A stretch of DNA of 64,000 nucleotides from Pelargonium x hortorum (Eukaryota; Streptophyta; Magnoliopsida; Geraniales; Geraniaceae), in NCBI GenBank assembly GCA_036897525.1, contig JAYMTJ010000003.1, positions 62,001 through 126,000 of the forward strand, read 5' to 3'. Shown piece after piece: positions 62,950 through 64,000 of this stretch. Within the stretch, counting starts at the first letter, position 1. Each line of letters starts with the position of its first letter. The notes beneath the pieces were generated by a model that saw only the letters and a list, made by a program, of their open reading frames with translations, did not search any database and was not told the DNA's origin. Both the position numbers and the translations under genes were made by a program.

Positions 62950-63880
62950 AAACAGAGAAACAGATTGCTTCTGTTATTGTATTCTATTAGTATTATATGT
63001 ATTCTTGTTTAATTGTTGGATTAGAATAGATAAATAATTTCTAATTAGAATTGTTTTTTTTAGTTGTATAAGGGCAATTCCCTCTAGGTTTCTGTAGCTT
63101 ATCATTATCATTAATCAGGTTACTAACCTAATTGATTAGGAATAAATCCATCTTACCGACTACCCTTTTCTTTTAGGAGGTTGGGGCATTATAGTCTATT
63201 CTAAAGTTAACACCTTACACTCTAAAGACCAGAAAACTGGCTTTCAAACTTCTTTACTGGAAAATTCTTTAGCTTTAGCCCGAATTTAGATTTCAAGAAC
63301 TTCTCTAAAAATCCTGCAAATAAAGGTATGAAAATAAAGGAATACATAAACATAAAGCAAAGAACCCTAATCTTTCTATAAATTCTTCCTTTTAGTACCA
63401 GAAAAGTTGTAAGAAAATGTGCAGTATTTACCCTTACTCTGAATATAATATAGACCGGAGCCCTTTTAACCATATTTAGGTGCCTTGTAATCGTTTCCAT
63501 TTGAAGCTTTTAGAGCCCCCTCCTCAAGATGTTTTATAAAAAAAGACCCCGTACTTTTTTAGAACTTTCTAAGGACTTATAACTAACCGGATACCCCCCC
63601 CCCAAAACCAGACTTTAAATACATACTGACTTCAGCGGAAACTCTTTAAATTCTATTCCCGAAATATAAGATGTAACCTGAGCCCTAGTCATAGACTGTA
63701 GAGAAGGAGCTGCCAACCAAAGCTGTAGAAGCAATACCCAGAGCTAGATGAGTGCCATGATACCCAGGACAGCCATGCCCATGAGAGCCAGAGCAGTGAT
63801 ACCCAGTGCCTGTAGAAGAAGATAGACCTTGTGGTGCTAATGTAAGCTAGTGTAAGAAGGTGTATTCAGTATAATACATT
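62950..63880. repeat. Dispersed repeat family R1, longest copy
   Basis: This copy shows the modules in order. There is an AT-rich leader (62970-63060), 'tgtagcttatcatta' at 63097 as at 5221, and core aatccatcttaccgac at 63145-63160. The cytosine-rich module starts with caccttacactctaa at 63211, then 'tttactgg.aaaatt..tttagcttta' (63250-63278). A tail at 63670-63860 ends in 'gctaatgtaagctagtgt'. The tail has three imperfect GATACCCAG-type units (about 63732, 63758 and 63798). A C10 run sits at 63594-63603. A 92-codon minus-strand frame at 63222-63500 overlaps the module and looks like chance. Confidence 0.55.
63594..63603. repeat. Run of ten C
   Basis: A pure C10 tract inside the R1 copy. Its complement with flanking bases resembles the G10 tract at 31615-31624. 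Confidence 0.9.
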
Positions 63881-64000
63881 TTCCTATCTTGTTATTAAAG
63901 CTTGAAAGAGAAAGAAATGAAATAGAGACAGACTCTCACTTGTTGAGCTTAACCTTCTATTTCCCAAAACCTGGAACACACTAGCAAAGGATACAATACA

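Noticed and set aside
63222-63500. 92-codon minus-strand frame
   Set aside because: Overlaps the R1 cytosine-rich module, is not kept in other copies by eye, and shows no recognisable motif.
1-64000. CRISPR arrays, group II intron domain V, bacterial operons
   Set aside because: No regularly spaced identical repeats, no domain V-like hairpin and no Shine-Dalgarno-led gene series were seen.

Overview
The window is about 64 kb of AT-rich DNA that is almost gene-free. Hand-counted lines run from 25 to 57 percent GC, mostly near one third. The best reading is a plant (streptophyte) mitochondrial genome of the large, gene-poor type. Three things support this: a plant-type nad3 remnant (ECGFDPFG core) at 13.06 kb, two copies of a chloroplast-type tRNA-Asp gene of the kind seed-plant mitochondria have taken over from plastids (10.6 and 38.6 kb), and lysine-tRNA-like remnants at 50.1 and 57.6 kb. 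The low GC is unusual for a land-plant mitochondrion. I cannot exclude nuclear DNA carrying old organelle insertions, and CpG looks under-represented in some sampled blocks. I cannot name the species.

Layout. 0-2.5 kb has no recognisable gene. 2.5-6.1 kb holds several diverged copies of a dispersed repeat, here called family R1. 6.1-13 kb is non-coding except for a well-folded tRNA at 10.6 kb, whose anticodon is GGC instead of the GUC expected for its body. At 13.06 kb is the nad3 remnant, and at 15.47-15.79 kb a decayed coding-like stretch of unknown family. 16-29.8 kb is non-coding, with a GC-rich island at 24.4-24.8 kb. 29.8-30.6 kb holds two more R1 copies. 31.8 kb holds one member of a second repeat pair (R2), matched at 62.4 kb. 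38.6 kb holds the second tRNA-Asp copy, with the normal anticodon but a lost acceptor stem. 42.0-47.0 kb is a mosaic: a GC-rich island, a C-rich stretch, then a G-rich stretch. 50-62 kb is non-coding apart from the two lysine-tRNA-like remnants. 62.3-63.9 kb holds the second R2 copy and the longest R1 copy.

How it works together. No operon or working protein-coding gene is visible. About thirty open frames of 60 codons or more occur, which is roughly what chance predicts at this base composition, so I treat nearly all as noise. The window reads as decaying spacer: scattered tRNA fragments, a broken nad3, diverged dispersed repeats and short tandem duplications. The one element that could still be functional and surprising is the anticodon-switched tRNA at 10588-10661.
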